A stretch of DNA of 64,000 bases, taken from positions 4,967,501 to 5,031,500 of the forward strand of contig CM065646.1 in assembly GCA_033220425.1 (NCBI GenBank). Direction: 5' to 3'. The position numbers were made by a program, and so were the translations under genes. The notes under the pieces were generated by a model. That model was not told the origin of the DNA and made no database searches. It worked only from the letters and a program-made list of their open reading frames with translations. The DNA is from Lepraria neglecta (lineage: Eukaryota > Ascomycota > Lecanoromycetes > Lecanorales > Stereocaulaceae). Positions 1 to 12,264 of the stretch are shown here, one piece after another. Positions within the stretch are counted from its first letter, which is position 1; each line of letters opens with the position of its first letter.

Positions 1-352
1 AGATTGCTCCTGAGAAGAATCCTCCGATTGCTGGATTCCAGCTATCATCCTTCTCTCGTAGATTTGCAGCTGCAGCGTTCGTAAATCCGTGTGCACAACC
101 CGCAGCGGCTGTGTTCCTAGTCAGTCGTCTGCACACACTCCAATCGGCCCATGAGAGCTGACCAAACATTCCAATTGTCCCTCCAGTCCGTGTAAATACA
201 CCCCAGCCTGACACATTCTGCTTCGTAAGAGTGTTTTGAATTGCGGAAACGGTAAGTCCAGCAGCTCCAAGGATGAGGGTTGCTTCGATGGCTTTGCCGA
301 CAGCATCTTTCGGATGGTAAACTTCCTGAACCGCCTCGTCTTGAGACGCCAT
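1..352 (-). CDS. Complex I NDUFA11-type (21.3 kDa) subunit, 3' part missing
   Basis: Membrane accessory subunit of mitochondrial NADH:ubiquinone oxidoreductase, a member of the Tim17/22/23-like fold family. The first ATG lies at 350-352. Exon 1 is 163-352 and exon 2 begins at 108 and runs off the left edge; the 54-bp intron 109-162 has GT...AG ends. The spliced protein starts MASQDEAVQEVYHPKDAVGK, has a hydrophobic helix (TLILGAAGLTVSAIQ), then the family segment RTGGTIGMF and, after the intron, ANLREKDDSWNPAIGGFF. That last stretch is the best family signature (NLREK-DSWN, then a glycine-rich helix). Recognition is by remembered similarity to fungal 21.3 kDa subunits. It is divergent from the Ubp2 gene. 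Two more complex I genes lie near 16-17.5 kb. Confidence 0.8.
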   Translation of the reverse strand, partial: MASQDEAVQEVYHPKDAVGKAIEATLILGAAGLTVSAIQNTLTKQNVSGWGVFTRTGGTIGMFGQLSWADWSVCRRLTRNTAAAGCAHGFTNAAAANLREKDDSWNPAIGGFFSGAI

Positions 353-1057
353 GACTCAGTAGAGTGAGGCGCCTTTCGTTGCTCAATTAGTCTATTGGGA
401 TAGGATCATTGACAAGAGTAGTGTGAGGCTCGACTTGGGATAATGAAGCTCAGCGGGCGCGCAAAGGGCGCTTGCGGCGTCTTCGGTGCTCCGGTTGGCC
501 GATGTTTAGGCAAGCTCCATGCAGTGAGATCGTTCTTGTGATAGCTGTCTCTGCGGTTGCCCATCTTCGTTCCCCTTTACAGGAATCAAGCATTCTCTTC
601 TCGACAACTAAGTCCACAGAAATGTGACCATCCAACCCCCCAAACCCTCTACAGCAAGCATTCACCCCAGCGCAGACTCAAAGAGCTCTAAACATCAGCG
701 TTTACTTCGTCTACCACAGTCCACCCAAGCTTCTACAAGAGAGACACTTCTTCTCAACACAGTAAAAGCCTACAACGTCATACCATACCCTCTTGAAGAG
801 CCAAGTGCTAAGAATTTAGCCAACGTTACCTTGCCCCGAAACGGCAAAGGATACCCAATACAGCCCTCTTCGAGCTCGTAAAACTGCTTGTCTGACCAGA
901 CAAATGATTCAACCAAAAGCTATAGGGTGATTCAGTCAAAAACCAAGCCTGGAAAGGCGTTTATCGGACCTGTCTACAAATCGGCGTCCTTATACACAGC
1001 ATGCTGGGCTGACCGCAAGAGTTATGAATATTCACTTGAGAGGAGGTAGTAGCTCCC
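353..1057. other. Intergenic region between divergent NDUFA11-type and UBP2 genes
   Basis: No recognisable gene. An 85-codon open frame on + at 624-881 ends just before UBP2 but shows no family motif, so I treat it as 5' region. The stretch must hold both promoters; no certain motif was seen. Confidence 0.5.
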
Positions 1058-4000
1058 ATGCCAGTATGGTCGGCGTTTACTGATGCATTTTATGATTCAG
1101 GAAAGACGGCGCCCCGCCTCCTCCAAGACCTCCGCTCCTATGACCCTCGCAAGCCCCCACCAAGCGGCTTCAACATCCTGACAGATTTACCGTGGCATGA
1201 TGAGGAACAGAAGAAGCCACCCCCACCGCCCGTCGGTAAAGGCAGCTGTAGACACGAGTGGTCACTGAAACAGAATCAATGCAGCCCCGCAGAAATCAGC
1301 GAAACGCGGGATGAGACTCTATTATGGATCATTGCAGCGTATTGTGCCCAATGCCGATCTCATCTGGAGCTATTACTTGATTTCCGGGAAGGCGATAATT
1401 TCTATCCGCGTTGTCCCAACGAGGATATGCCTTTGCACCATTTCGTACACAGACCAGAATCATCAAGCCCTCGGCAGCCTGGCACAACCCTTCCAAACCT
1501 GAATCATGGATTTGCATGGGTGGACACCCAAGAATTCCGGTGCTCATCAATGTCGTGTTATGCGAAACTCCAGATTCGCATAAAACCACCAAGGCTCATA
1601 CCGAACTGGGTGGCCCAACTAAGTGACACACTTGTGATCAAAGCACGTGCGGAGAAAGCCATAGCAAGCGATCCTGAAAGATTTGAAGGCCATGGCGTTC
1701 CACTGCCTACACAGGTACTTCAATCGACGATCGCATACATCTCCAACGCTATGAACGATCAGGGCATTAAGAAAAGGATTCTAGGGAAAAACAAAAGATT
1801 CATGTTGAATCTGGGAGAACCATGTGCAGATTTGCTTGAGTACAGCGGCTTTTCACGTGAGGTAATCAGATACAGTCCGTCAATATTGCAACGAGCTAAG
1901 TGCTCAATAGGGGGAAGACTGGCTACCGCCACAGCCCGAGCCTTCGGCCGATATACCTTTCACAAATCCAGTCAACATCCGGCTAGATGATATTGAGAAA
2001 GAACTATATGTCCTCATCTCCAGGAGGCCCGATGATGAAAAGCGCACTTTCAAACATCAGTACATACCGATATCAGCAATAGATGATCTGAAGCGTACAC
2101 TCGGCTCTTTGGACTGTAAGTGAGGTTTGCCCGGGTCATTCGATACTAAACTAAGTCAACGTAGACAAAAAGAGCATACGGTCTCGGACTGTTGACCTGA
2201 CTAAACAGGAGCACCCGTAAGTTACTGAAATTTCTTGATCTACCAATCACTGACACAGCGTTTACCTAGTTTTTACGCTGGGCTAGGCTCTATTGAAGAC
2301 TTTCATGACGAGCTCATCAAGTTTGCCTACGATCGTCAGATCGCGAGCGACCCCGATAATACTCCTTACTACCTGGAATGTCTCCAGGGGATCGCAGCAG
2401 GCCGTCATAGCGAGGAGCTGCAGACAAAAGTCGCAATAGAAGCTTCCGGTGACAAAATCAGCTTCGGGGACGTCAGAGCCGCATACAAGGAACTGGGGCT
2501 TACCGTGAACGGGACTCACGAAGATGATACAATAATAGGCATCTTCAAATCTCGAATTGTTGATGCTCCAAAGCAGGAACCTGAATTGCGAAGGGCTCTG
2601 AATGTCATCGGTCAGAGTCGGTCAAGCCAGAAGATACAGGTTGTGGCTTCCCAAGGTAATGCAATACGAGTATGTGATCACTTTTGCGCCGCTCACGATG
2701 TGATAGTTGTTACCAATTACGAGCAAGCGCTGTCCTTCCTAGGCGCGGAGCCTGACACAACTGATGATTTCATTTCGACCATGTTTACTGTGAAGGTGAA
2801 TTGTCCACTTTACATCACTGTTGTCTATTTTTCTAATCTTGAACCTTTTATGTCGCGGGTTGCGCTAACGATTTCGTGAACTAACAGATCAACGAAAGAC
2901 CCGCAGATGAATCTACGGCACGCCATGCAACCTCGTTGATAGCCACTCATCGTAACAGCCAGGCCTTGCGCAAATTCCTAGAGACTGGGACACTCGGTGA
3001 AGTTGAAATGGACGTAAATACGGCGTACGCCCTTCTGGACATCCATGATAAAGCTGTTGAAGATGACCTTATTCTTACAACATACAACGTCCGCGTTAGC
3101 GATAACCCCTCGCAATTGGATAGCCTGAAGAACGCAGTAACAGCCATCGCAAAAGCTAGGAATTCGCGGCGTCTTGGAGACTTTCTGAATACTGGTATGA
3201 TTTCTTCAGAGTATGAACTCTCGGAATGGCCTGTAGGACTGGAGAACATTGGCAATACATGCTACTTGAACAGCCTGTTACAGTTCTACTTCACAATCAA
3301 GCCGTTGAGAGATCTCGTTATGAATATCGACGATTTCAAGATGCCGATTGATGAGGAAAGTCTCAAATCAAAGCGGGTTGGGTCGAGGATAGTATCGAAG
3401 AAGGAAGTCACACGTGCGCAGCAATGTGAGTAAACATTTGCTATGACCAAGTAAGTGCTAACATTCAAAGTCGTCGACGAATTACGTAAACTTTTCCTGA
3501 GCATGATCACTTCTTCGAAGGCTTCTGTAACGCCTGAGGGGCAGCTTGCTCGTCTAACTCTTGTCAGCTCCTCCAAGGAAGACCATATTCGTCGACAGTC
3601 AATGCTCAGCCCCACTCGACCGTCTCTTGGAGAGATTCACGGCGAACCCGTATATGGCCCATTGGGTCCTCCAGCCGAAACCATTCGGAACGACTCTGAG
3701 ATGACTGACGATGTAGGAGCAAACTCCACAGAGACCAATACCGTCGAGGGTGAGTACGATCACAACGGTGATAGTTCGAGCGATGTGACTCTAGTAGATG
3801 GACCTGCCCCTCCCGATAATGACGTTATGATCCTAGATGAGAACGAGCAAGGCCTTCAGCAAAAAGCTTTTGAAGATAAGGAGAACCTACCTCCAGCGAA
3901 ACCACCAGTCCGAGAGTTCTCACCAGAGATGCATTTGGTACCTCTTGGAGAGTCCTCTCCTTCTCGAATCAATGAACAGCAGGGTGTATCAAACGCGTCG

Positions 4001-5481
4001 AAGGAAGGTGGAGATGAGTCTATAGACTTGACGAACGATGATCAAGATTCGCCAAAGACTATTGGAGAGACTTCTCACACCCAAACGACATCAGCTGCTG
4101 CAGGTCCACCGAATCGACCACCACCCTACCCTCCAAGACCTAAGCCGATAGACACGAGTGCAGTACAGGAAGCTGAGATTGGTGCTCAACAAGACGTTAC
4201 TGAAGTCATCGCAAATGTCTTGTTCCAGTTGCAGTGCGCTATCAAAGCAAAGTCTGTTGACGATTCTGGAGAACAGATTGACCAAGTAAAGGATCTATTC
4301 TTCGGAAAACAGAAGTCTTACACACGGAATAACAAGGGCGCAATTAGGACAAAGGAAGAATACATGTCTGATATCAAGGTTGACGTGGCATCTGGATCAC
4401 GCGACATCTACGCCGCTTTAGACGGTGCGTACGACGTGCAGGAGGTGGAAGTTGGTGGAGGTGTTGAACCCCAGTACACTTCTATCAGCCGACTACCACC
4501 CGTCTTGCAAGTACATGTCCAAAGGGTCCAATTCAACCTCATAACGAGATCCTCCTTCAAATCTAACAATCATCTGGAGTTGAAAGAGACAATATACATG
4601 GACAGGTACATGGAGTCTGATGACCCGGAGCTACTGGAAAGACGTCAACAGTGTTGGCAATGGAAGAAGCAGCTGCTCCGCTTAGAAAATCGCAGGGAGC
4701 AGCTCGCCAAATCGGATGTGAGTACAGACGGGGGTAAAGCCCAAAAACATCACGACTAATTTAGCAATCTAGATGGGCATGGACATGCCGGAGATTCTGA
4801 AGGCGACACAAGCCTACTTACAGAACCTGTCTGAGATAGATGACAAAGACTCAATTGAAGTGCCTCCAACGCTGATTCAAGGCATCGGAGACGCCGCAAC
4901 AGAAGCCAAAGCTGAGCTCGAGTGTAAGCTTACAGACGTCCAGTAGTCATAAAGTAGCTGCTAATCGGGTTCTAGCGATTGAGTCGCAGATCAACGACCT
5001 CAACTCGAACATCTCGAGTCAGTTTAACGATCTCCAAAAGATTCCATATCGATTGCAATCAGTTTTCATTCATAGAGGCTATCATAACTCTGGCCATTAC
5101 TGGATCTACATCTACGACTTTGCGAAGGAGATGTGGCGGAAATACAATGATGGCTATGTCACTGAAGTCAAAGATTTGAAGGAGATTTTTGTCCAAGAAC
5201 CCGGGGATCGACCAGCCACACCATACTTTCTGGTCTTTGTCAGAGACGAGTTGAGAGAGCAATTGGTCGACTCAGTGTGTCGTAACCCCGTCGAGGAGGC
5301 TCCGAAGGAAACGCAAGATGTCGAGATGGAAGATTACAGTCGGCCTGCAGAACTGGAAACGCCAGTGGCTAGCTACGCCCCCTACGTTCCAGAGTACGGC
5401 GCCACTCAATCCTACCAGAACCAGGAATGTACATCAGGGGAAGGATGGAACAATAGAACTGCCGCCGGCCACAGCTGGTAA
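1058..5481 (+). CDS. ubp2: Ubiquitin carboxyl-terminal hydrolase 2 (USP/C19 family, Ubp2)
   Basis: Cysteine protease that removes ubiquitin from substrates; yeast Ubp2 trims K63 chains with Rsp5/Rup1. Nine exons: 1058-1861, 1911-2115, 2165-2216, 2270-2655, 2707-2795, 2888-3425, 3471-4717, 4773-4923, 4976-5481, giving 1,325 residues with every junction in frame. The N-terminus (TAPRLLQDLRSYDPRKPPP, CRHEW) matches fungal Ubp2 starts. Residues about 400-600 hold repeated small helical modules (for example TAYALLDI...). The USP Cys box is GLENIGNTCYLNSLLQ (Cys about 637) and the His box is YHNSGHYWIYIYDF (His about 1198). Between them is a long acidic, Pro/Ser-rich insertion of about 500 residues, usual for this subfamily. 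The C-terminal tail is acidic and low complexity. The start at 1058 is chosen because the family N-terminus begins there. Confidence 0.93.
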
Positions 5482-6477
5482 AGGCTCTCTTGTTCCCGAT
5501 CCTCAGAAGTCGAGACTTACACGTTGTAGACTCCCGTAGTCTACTTCCCTATCTTGGACTACCATCGGTCATAGGCACACCAAATATCACGACCTTTCCG
5601 GCGCTATTTCACAATTCCGCTTCTCTAGTGCAGAAAGGTGCCACAAAATGCCATATTTGAGCATCAGATGTTTCGTTGCCAACAGATTTTAGTCTTTCAA
5701 AGTCGCTGCGATAAGCACTTGTAGTTGAAGCATGCTCCTGTTCGCCATTGCGGGGGCGATTTACGAAAATCATCACACGAACGACTCTATCCACAAGCCT
5801 CTCAACCCAGATCACCCATCACTGTCGTTGTACAGAGAGTTCCCAGGCGAGGACAGCCTCTCTTTTCTTCTTCACTATAAATTAATAGGAGCGTCCCAAT
5901 CTTTTCACAAGGTCATGATCTGGACGCGTCTTGCATACTGAGATACCCTGCATGGGATCGGAGCACGGGAAAGCCGCCATTTTATTTCACGGCGGGCAGA
6001 CAGCATGGAGCTGGAACAATCAATTGTGCATAGCGATACCTCATAAACCAAATACACAGCGTTGTTCTTCTGTTGCAGTCCTGGGAAAAGACTCGATCCA
6101 TGTTATAGTCATTGTTGATCTTTTAGAGAAGAGTATGGCTTCAAGTGGTCGCCGTAAACAGTGAGCACCATGATATCATACCTCTCTGCACCAAATAAGA
6201 AACCTTGCAGTACTTGTGCTTTGAACCCAGTCTTCCCTTATTGCAAATATCTCGGGCCTCATGAGACTAAACGACAAAAGCGGCTAGCTCAAACGGGTGC
6301 CAAGATTTCGCCAAGATTTCCTCTCCCACTCGAAATCTTTTGAACCTTCACCACCGCCGCCACCAAAGCACCAACTCACAGTATGTTCTAACGAGAACCC
6401 TGTGCATAGCATGATACCCGGTACCTTAGCTTCTCACAGCACTGCTTTCGAATACGCCCACGCTTTCGCCGCAGGCC
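5482..6477. other. Intergenic, UBP2 terminator side and SURF6 promoter
   Basis: Only short, mutually overlapping open frames without family motifs. I see no gene, RNA or repeat here. Confidence 0.5.
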
Positions 6478-8241
6478 ATGGCGCAGGAACGTTCCGACAG
6501 TCTTGAGGTCCGTAAATAATGTACCCCACACTCTTGTCCCTACTCACAAATTCCTGCAGGAACGACTAAAAAGCCATGCTGAATCATTCAACGGCCTTCT
6601 ATCCTTGATACCTGCTAAATACTACTACGGCGAAGACACAAGTGTAAGCTTTAATATTCTGGCTTCGCCGCCGCCTTTTACTTCCTCGGCTAATATATAT
6701 TCTACCCTCAGGATCAATGGCAGAGGAAGAAGCAGACGAAAGAAGAAGCTCGAGCGGCCAAGCGAGCCAAACTCGATCCTGATAATGCAAAGAGTGCCAA
6801 GGATGTCCTGGACGAGCAAGCCGCCAATGCGAGGAAAAGGAAGCGAGAAGAAGACGGCTCTGATGTGGAGGTGGAGGGTGTAGAGCCTGAGGCGCCGATA
6901 CCGAGCTCTGTGAAGAAAGGGAAACAGACGAAGAAGCAGAAGAGGGAGGAAAAGGGTACTGCGAGTGAGCCGCCAAAAACAAAATCGAAGGAGAATGGCG
7001 CCCTCAGTAAGCCCGAGGAGGATCCGGAGGCTGTGAGGAAGGTGAAGGCGGAAAAGAAGAGGGAAAAGAAAGAGCGTAAGAAAGCGAAGGAGGAAGCGAA
7101 GGCTGTGAAAGCTAAAGCAAAGAAGGAGCGAAAAGCTCAAGAGGCTGCGTTAGAAGAGGACTCTGAAGCTGCAACAGGAGTTCCTGATGCCAGCGATGAA
7201 GAGGACGATGACGATGCACAGCGCGGAGAGATTGATCATATTGACATGGAAGACATCCTGGAAGAGTCGAGAGACCATCCATCATCTACAGCTACACCTT
7301 CCACAGCTCGCTCCCCCGCCTTCGATGCTTCCGCAAACCACTCGGGCTCATCCTCCATCTCCTCTATCGCCGCTCCCACAACCGAAGGACCTCAACCCAA
7401 AGGCTCCACCGAACCTCAAACCGACTCCCAACCCCCAAAACCCGATCCCTCAGAACTCAAAGCCCGCCTAGCCCAACGCATCGAAGACCTCCGAAAGTCC
7501 CGCCACGCCGACGGCCCTGACGGTGCCCCAGCACGCACCCGGCAAGAACTAATCGAATCCCGCCGCCAAAAAGAAGAAGCACGGCGCGCGCACAAGAAAG
7601 AGCTCCGCCAAAAGGCCAAAGAGGAGGAAAGACAGAAACAAGCAGACACACTAGCCCGCGGTTCCCTTCTCCTCTCGGGCTCGCCTCTACTATCGCCCGG
7701 CTCCCCGTTGACACCGTCGTCTGAGCCGAATAACTTCTCTTTCAACCGCATCGCCTTCTCCAACGGCCAACATGCCTCCGCGAACTTGGACGCCATAATC
7801 GATCCGAAGACGAAAGCAAAGGGCCCCTCAGACCCGCATACCGCGCTTCTCGCCGCACAAAAGAAAGCCGGTCGCCTCAATGGCCTCGACGAAAGCAAGC
7901 GCGCCGACATCTCAGAAAAGGACACCTGGCTGAACGCACGGAAGCGTGCTCACGGAGAGCGCATCCGTGACGACACATCCCTACTTAAGAAAACATTAAA
8001 GCGCAAAGAGAAACAGAAGAGAAAGAGCGAGAAAGAGTGGACTGAGCGGATTGAGGGTGTAAAGAAGGGACAAGACATACGGCAGAAGAAGAGGGAGGCA
8101 AATATACAGAAGCGCAAAGAGGATAAAGGTGGGAAAGGGAAGAAGAATAAAGGAGCCAAGAAGGGGAAGCCGAAAGCTAGGCCGGGATTTGAAGGGAGTT
8201 TTAGAGCGAAAGCGCCGACGCCGGGGGCGAGGAGGAGGTGA
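6478..8241 (+). CDS. rrp14: SURF6/Rrp14 ribosome biogenesis protein
   Basis: Nucleolar protein needed for 60S (and early 40S) pre-rRNA processing. Exons 6478-6507, 6560-6643 and 6712-8241 give 547 residues. The short first exon is needed to reach an ATG; its donor GTCCGT is weak but is the only one keeping phase 0. The N-terminal Rrp14 motif reads ERLKSHAESFNGLLSLIPAK followed by YYYGED. The middle is highly charged (Lys/Glu coiled coil), then a Ser/Pro-rich linker. The C-terminal SURF6 domain (about residues 385-530) includes WLNARKRAHGERIRDDTSLL and ends in a very basic Lys/Arg tail with GFEGSFR, typical of the family. Length and architecture fit fungal orthologues. Confidence 0.92.
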
Positions 8242-9872
8242 GGAGAAGCCGTGAGCATAGCGATTGAGTAGCGATTAAAAAAGGAGCAGAAAAGTGGAAA
8301 CATGTTCAAATGAGTGAGTGTGCGAGCAGTGGTAAAGTGTATGCATTTACGCAGCGATTTATGTACGGAGGAAGAATTATTGCATGGACTTGTGAGTGTA
8401 CAATATTCAAAAGCGCTCCATGCTTGATGTACTGCCCATTAGTATGCCACCTACCTACCTATCTATGAATGAAAGGGAACCTATTCATCCTGAACGGACA
8501 TTACACGAGATCGAACCCTTGTTTAACATGTATGCCAGAAGGAAGGGATTCATCATGAAGTACCGCTGCATGCTGAGGACTCAAGCGATTACACACTCCT
8601 GATTCTGAATGAAGCTTGTCGGCACTTTAATATCTCGCCATACCAGAGGAGGAGGAGAAGAAGAAGAAGAAGAAGAAGAAGAACAGCAGGACACCTCCGT
8701 ACAACAAACACATCTCACTCACCAATTCCTTGCTTGACGCCGCTGGACCTCGATCGGAGGTACCTACTTTGGAGGAGAGCATCGAAATATTTAAAACGTG
8801 TGCTACAGGGTCCCCATACAAGCGTCCCTCACAAATTCAGTCAGTGGCCCTTCGCATCATCGTCGCTGCTTCTCAGGATCTTACCTTAGTCAACTCCGAA
8901 GAAAGGAGGGAGTGTACCTTAGAAAGGAATTAATGCTCAAAAAGAGGCCGTATTCCCATCCCCGTACAACTGTCCCTCACGAAGTCTGCGGCGCTCGCTG
9001 CCAGCCGGACAATCGCGACCTCAGTATTTTTCGAGGACGGAAGGAAGAAATAAGAATAATACTCCTAAGAGGCGCTATTCCATCAACAGCAGGACACCAA
9101 GTCCGTTCGCTACACCACTATGGGAGGCGCTTTTTCTTTTCAGGAAGGATGAGAGAAGGGTAAAAGAGGTAGTTAGAGTCATACGCATTAATAAGGAAGG
9201 GAAAGGCAAGAATCTCGATCACCGTCTCCAACCAATCCAGCAAATTCTTGCGAAAGCAGCGCACGAAGCAATTCCATCTCCACCATCTCTATCTGATCAA
9301 GCTCCGTCAAAGTAGAACGTATGGCCAAAACAGATGATTGAGCAGTAAGGTTTACGTTGCCGTGTTTTTCATAAGCTATCCCTATTCCATATTGCTATCT
9401 TACAAGATCCAGATCCCACTGCAACCTCCGTAATCTCTTCAATCGGCCATTGTAATAATGCCCGAAATCATGCAATCATCATGGCAGATCTAATGCCATG
9501 CTGACATAGCCGAAACGTGCGTCTCTGGGTCCAGGCTAGGCGGGAGCTAGCAAGGGCTGACGTGTTTCCTTCAACATTCCGGAAAAAGAAGTGGAGAATT
9601 TTCGCTCATATGTAATAATAATTTGAACATATTGAAAAGGCAACAATTGGCGTCAAAATCGGCGACATAAATCCATGCTGGGAAAGTGGTGGACGGATTT
9701 GATAGACCAGATTCTCGACGCCAGTGGGGGGCAACTGGCAGAACAGACGCAAAAATTTTTCAGACGCCGCACTCATAGCGCTATGTGTGTATGCTTTACA
9801 GGCAAGACCAGTACTAGTGTGGGTATCATATGAGAAAACACTTTAAGATTCAGAATGCGGCCGCAGACTTTG
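8242..9872. other. Convergent intergenic region between SURF6 and the Q-rich gene
   Basis: About 1.6 kb between two converging genes. It holds a GAA microsatellite (8657-8683). The remaining open frames are short, lack motifs and overlap each other on both strands. I see no gene. Confidence 0.5.
8657..8683. repeat. GAA trinucleotide microsatellite
   Basis: About nine GAA units in a row on +, preceded by several GAG/GGA units from 8646. It is a simple repeat outside any recognised gene. Confidence 0.9.
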
Positions 9873-11214
9873 TCAAGTGGCATTCTCAGTCCATGATGTG
9901 TCATTGATGAAGGCGTCCCAGCCTCCGTCGATACCTGGTGTGACGGTACCGCTTCCCGTTGCGCTATTGCTCCCTGGGAACAGCTGGCTCTTCGAGAAGT
10001 CAGGTATTGAGGCATCGTAGAAAGCTGGTGACGCCGAAAGCGACGAAGACATGGTCGTTGATGGTGGGTTGTAATTTTGATGACGAGGTGACATATCCAG
10101 GGCGCTAGGTGCGAGCGTAGCACTCATGCCATCATATGACTGACTGAAGTTGCGAGATTTCTGGAGATTGGAGGGGGTGGAGTTGTAGTTGAATGGCTGA
10201 GGCACATTCTCACTGCCAGCCATGAACATGGAGGTCATTGGGTCATTCGGATCGAGGGCTGAGCCGAGCAGCATCTGAGACTCCATCGGAAGCGATGTGG
10301 TGAAGGGACTCATGTTACCGTAGCCAATATTGCCGAATGGGTGCTGTGGCATTTGTGGTGGTGATGACTGTGGAGGTGCTTTCATTTGCTGAGAGGTTTG
10401 ACCCTCCTGCTTCATGTTATGGGCAGATGATGTGTGCGGGAGCGCAGGTCTGATTCCAGCAGATTGCGGCGTCGCTGGCGCTCCATGCGGCGAGTGTGAC
10501 GCGGACTTTGCTGATCCTGAAGTCTGTCGGCGCTCCATCTGAGGAAGAGCATTAACGCCCTCGACGGGACTTGGAGCAGTCATGCCCTGTGGTGAATAGC
10601 GTGGAGTGCCTTGGGAGACTGAAGGTGGCCGTGCTTGAGAATTGGGCCGATATGTTGGTGTAGCACCTGGCGTAGGGTATGACTGGCTGTATGAGAGTGG
10701 AGACTGCTGCTGAGGCATGGTCTGTGCCATGAACGGCGATGGATACATGCTTTGGTTGTGTGCAAATTGTGGAGCATTCGGGTATTGCTGGGCATAAGAG
10801 TTCGTGATGGCTTGGTCGAGAGCCGTCCTCATGGCGACATGGTTCGTGAGGTATGCAGACAAGCGTCTGTTGAAATCGGCTGAACCGGTCTGGAGATGGG
10901 CCGTAAGTCGTCGGTATTGCATCGGTAGGTCGTCATCTTCTTCTTCGTACATCTCTTCGTTGACAACATCTTGCTCAGTGACTCGTAATGAGCGACCTGT
11001 GCGTCGCTTATGGATTTCGGAGGCTCGACGTGCTGATTCTACTCTAGCCTCGAGGCTTCGGTCACTTCTTCGCGAAGCTGCGATGTAGGCACTATGAATC
11101 AATCAGAACGAGCTCAGAGGGCATGCAGTCTTGTCTGTCATACCGCTCTTGGTTCTCTTCATGCGTCCGCTCAGTCTTGAGAGCCTTGGATGGGATGGTG
11201 CGTTGTGGAGGCAT
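9873..11214 (-). CDS. Conserved Q/P/S-rich ascomycete protein of unknown function
   Basis: Exon 1 is 11144-11214 and exon 2 is 9873-11091, split by a 52-bp intron that falls inside an Arg codon; the product is 429 residues. The first 100 residues are charged and look helical: MPPQRTIPSKALKTERTHEE, then AYIAASRRSDRSLEARVESA and an acidic EEEDDD run. The rest is disordered, rich in Gln, Pro, Ser, Met and Asn, with repeated SP/TP sites and a short conserved-looking end (GGWDAFINDTSW). Composition resembles fungal transcriptional co-regulators or prion-like proteins, but no named domain is visible. I recall similar N-termini in other Pezizomycotina without a firm function, so none is assigned. 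Confidence 0.75.
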
Positions 11215-12264
11215 GACGGATGTTTTTCAATGGTGAGAGGCGGGTCGGGAAGTAGTCGGTGCAATTTATCTTATCTCGCAAGTTTGGTCCGTCGGTAGGA
11301 GGCGAGAAGAGAAGAATCTGGGGAAGGAGGATTGCCCGCGGTTTAATATGGGAAGGGAGCGGCGAGAGGGCGTGGCTGTACGCTTCTTTCGGAGGCTATT
11401 CCATAGACTGCGGAATTTTGGCGACAATTCGAAACAACCGAGGCGGACGAGTGAATTGAAGTTTATAGAAGAGAAGATAGCAGTGTTGGGGTTATTAGAG
11501 GGCCAAGTCGGAAAATGGGAGACAGAACTGAAGTTTGGCGGTGGTTTAGGTGAATATCGATATCCAGCGCGTTCGATTTAGGTGGCTCCCGGCCCTAAAG
11601 ATCGATCTTGCGGAGACGGATGCGCCTTGCCGATAAATCCGGGTCGCATTTGGAACACACAGATCGTCGCTTAACTGAACATGAACAACGATCAAAAAAG
11701 AGATGGTTGGATGGTTTGATGATACAATCGGTATAGATGGTTGTAGAGATGGACAAGTGGAAGAATTGGAGAGGGATGAGAGTTGGTCAGGCTAAGAATA
11801 GAGGATGGAAGGAGGGTAATTTATGGGAGGAGGGCGGGTTATCATAAGGGAAGTCAGGAAGGAGCAGCTCGGGTAGAATACCGTCACGACGGGAAACAGC
11901 AACTAGAGAAAGAAAGGCTCGTACTCGTTCCAACGGTGGCTGATCAATGCCCAAACGCATTTTTTTTGCGTTTGGGCAGATCTCAAGGAGGGGGGAATCA
12001 CAGATTAGCTCTGTCGGCTTTTGGCTGAGCCGGATTTGACGGGCGCTGGGATTGGAGGATCTGAGATATTCGATGCAAGCTAGTCAAGCTAGCATCTAAA
12101 CTTTCACTTGCGAGATAAGCGAACGATTTTTGTCGATCTGAATGGCGATTCTTGCCCCACTTTTTTGCTTCATGGCTTCGCGCCGGCAAACTCTGTGCGT
12201 CTGGCAATTTAACGTGATTTGTCGCGCCCACCTGGCTACTCTGGCGATTGGACAGCCTCGGACG
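11215..12264. other. Intergenic region upstream of the Q-rich gene
   Basis: Promoter side of the gene at 9873-11214. It contains a perfect hairpin at 11949-11977 (listed separately). The other open frames look random. Confidence 0.5.
11949..11977. repeat. Perfect 11-bp inverted repeat with T7 loop
   Basis: GCCCAAACGCA at 11949-11959 is followed by seven T and by its exact reverse complement at 11967-11977. It could form a hairpin. No TIR, gene end or target duplication was recognised around it. Confidence 0.85.

Noticed and set aside
624-881. 85-codon open frame on +, upstream of UBP2
   Set aside because: No motif, and the family N-terminus of Ubp2 begins cleanly at 1058. More likely 5' region than a separate gene or an extra exon.
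6599-7140. Long hydrophobic minus-strand frames opposite SURF6
   Set aside because: They mirror the Lys/Glu-rich coding of SURF6 (reverse complement of AAG/GAG gives Leu/Phe) and have no membrane-protein family pattern.
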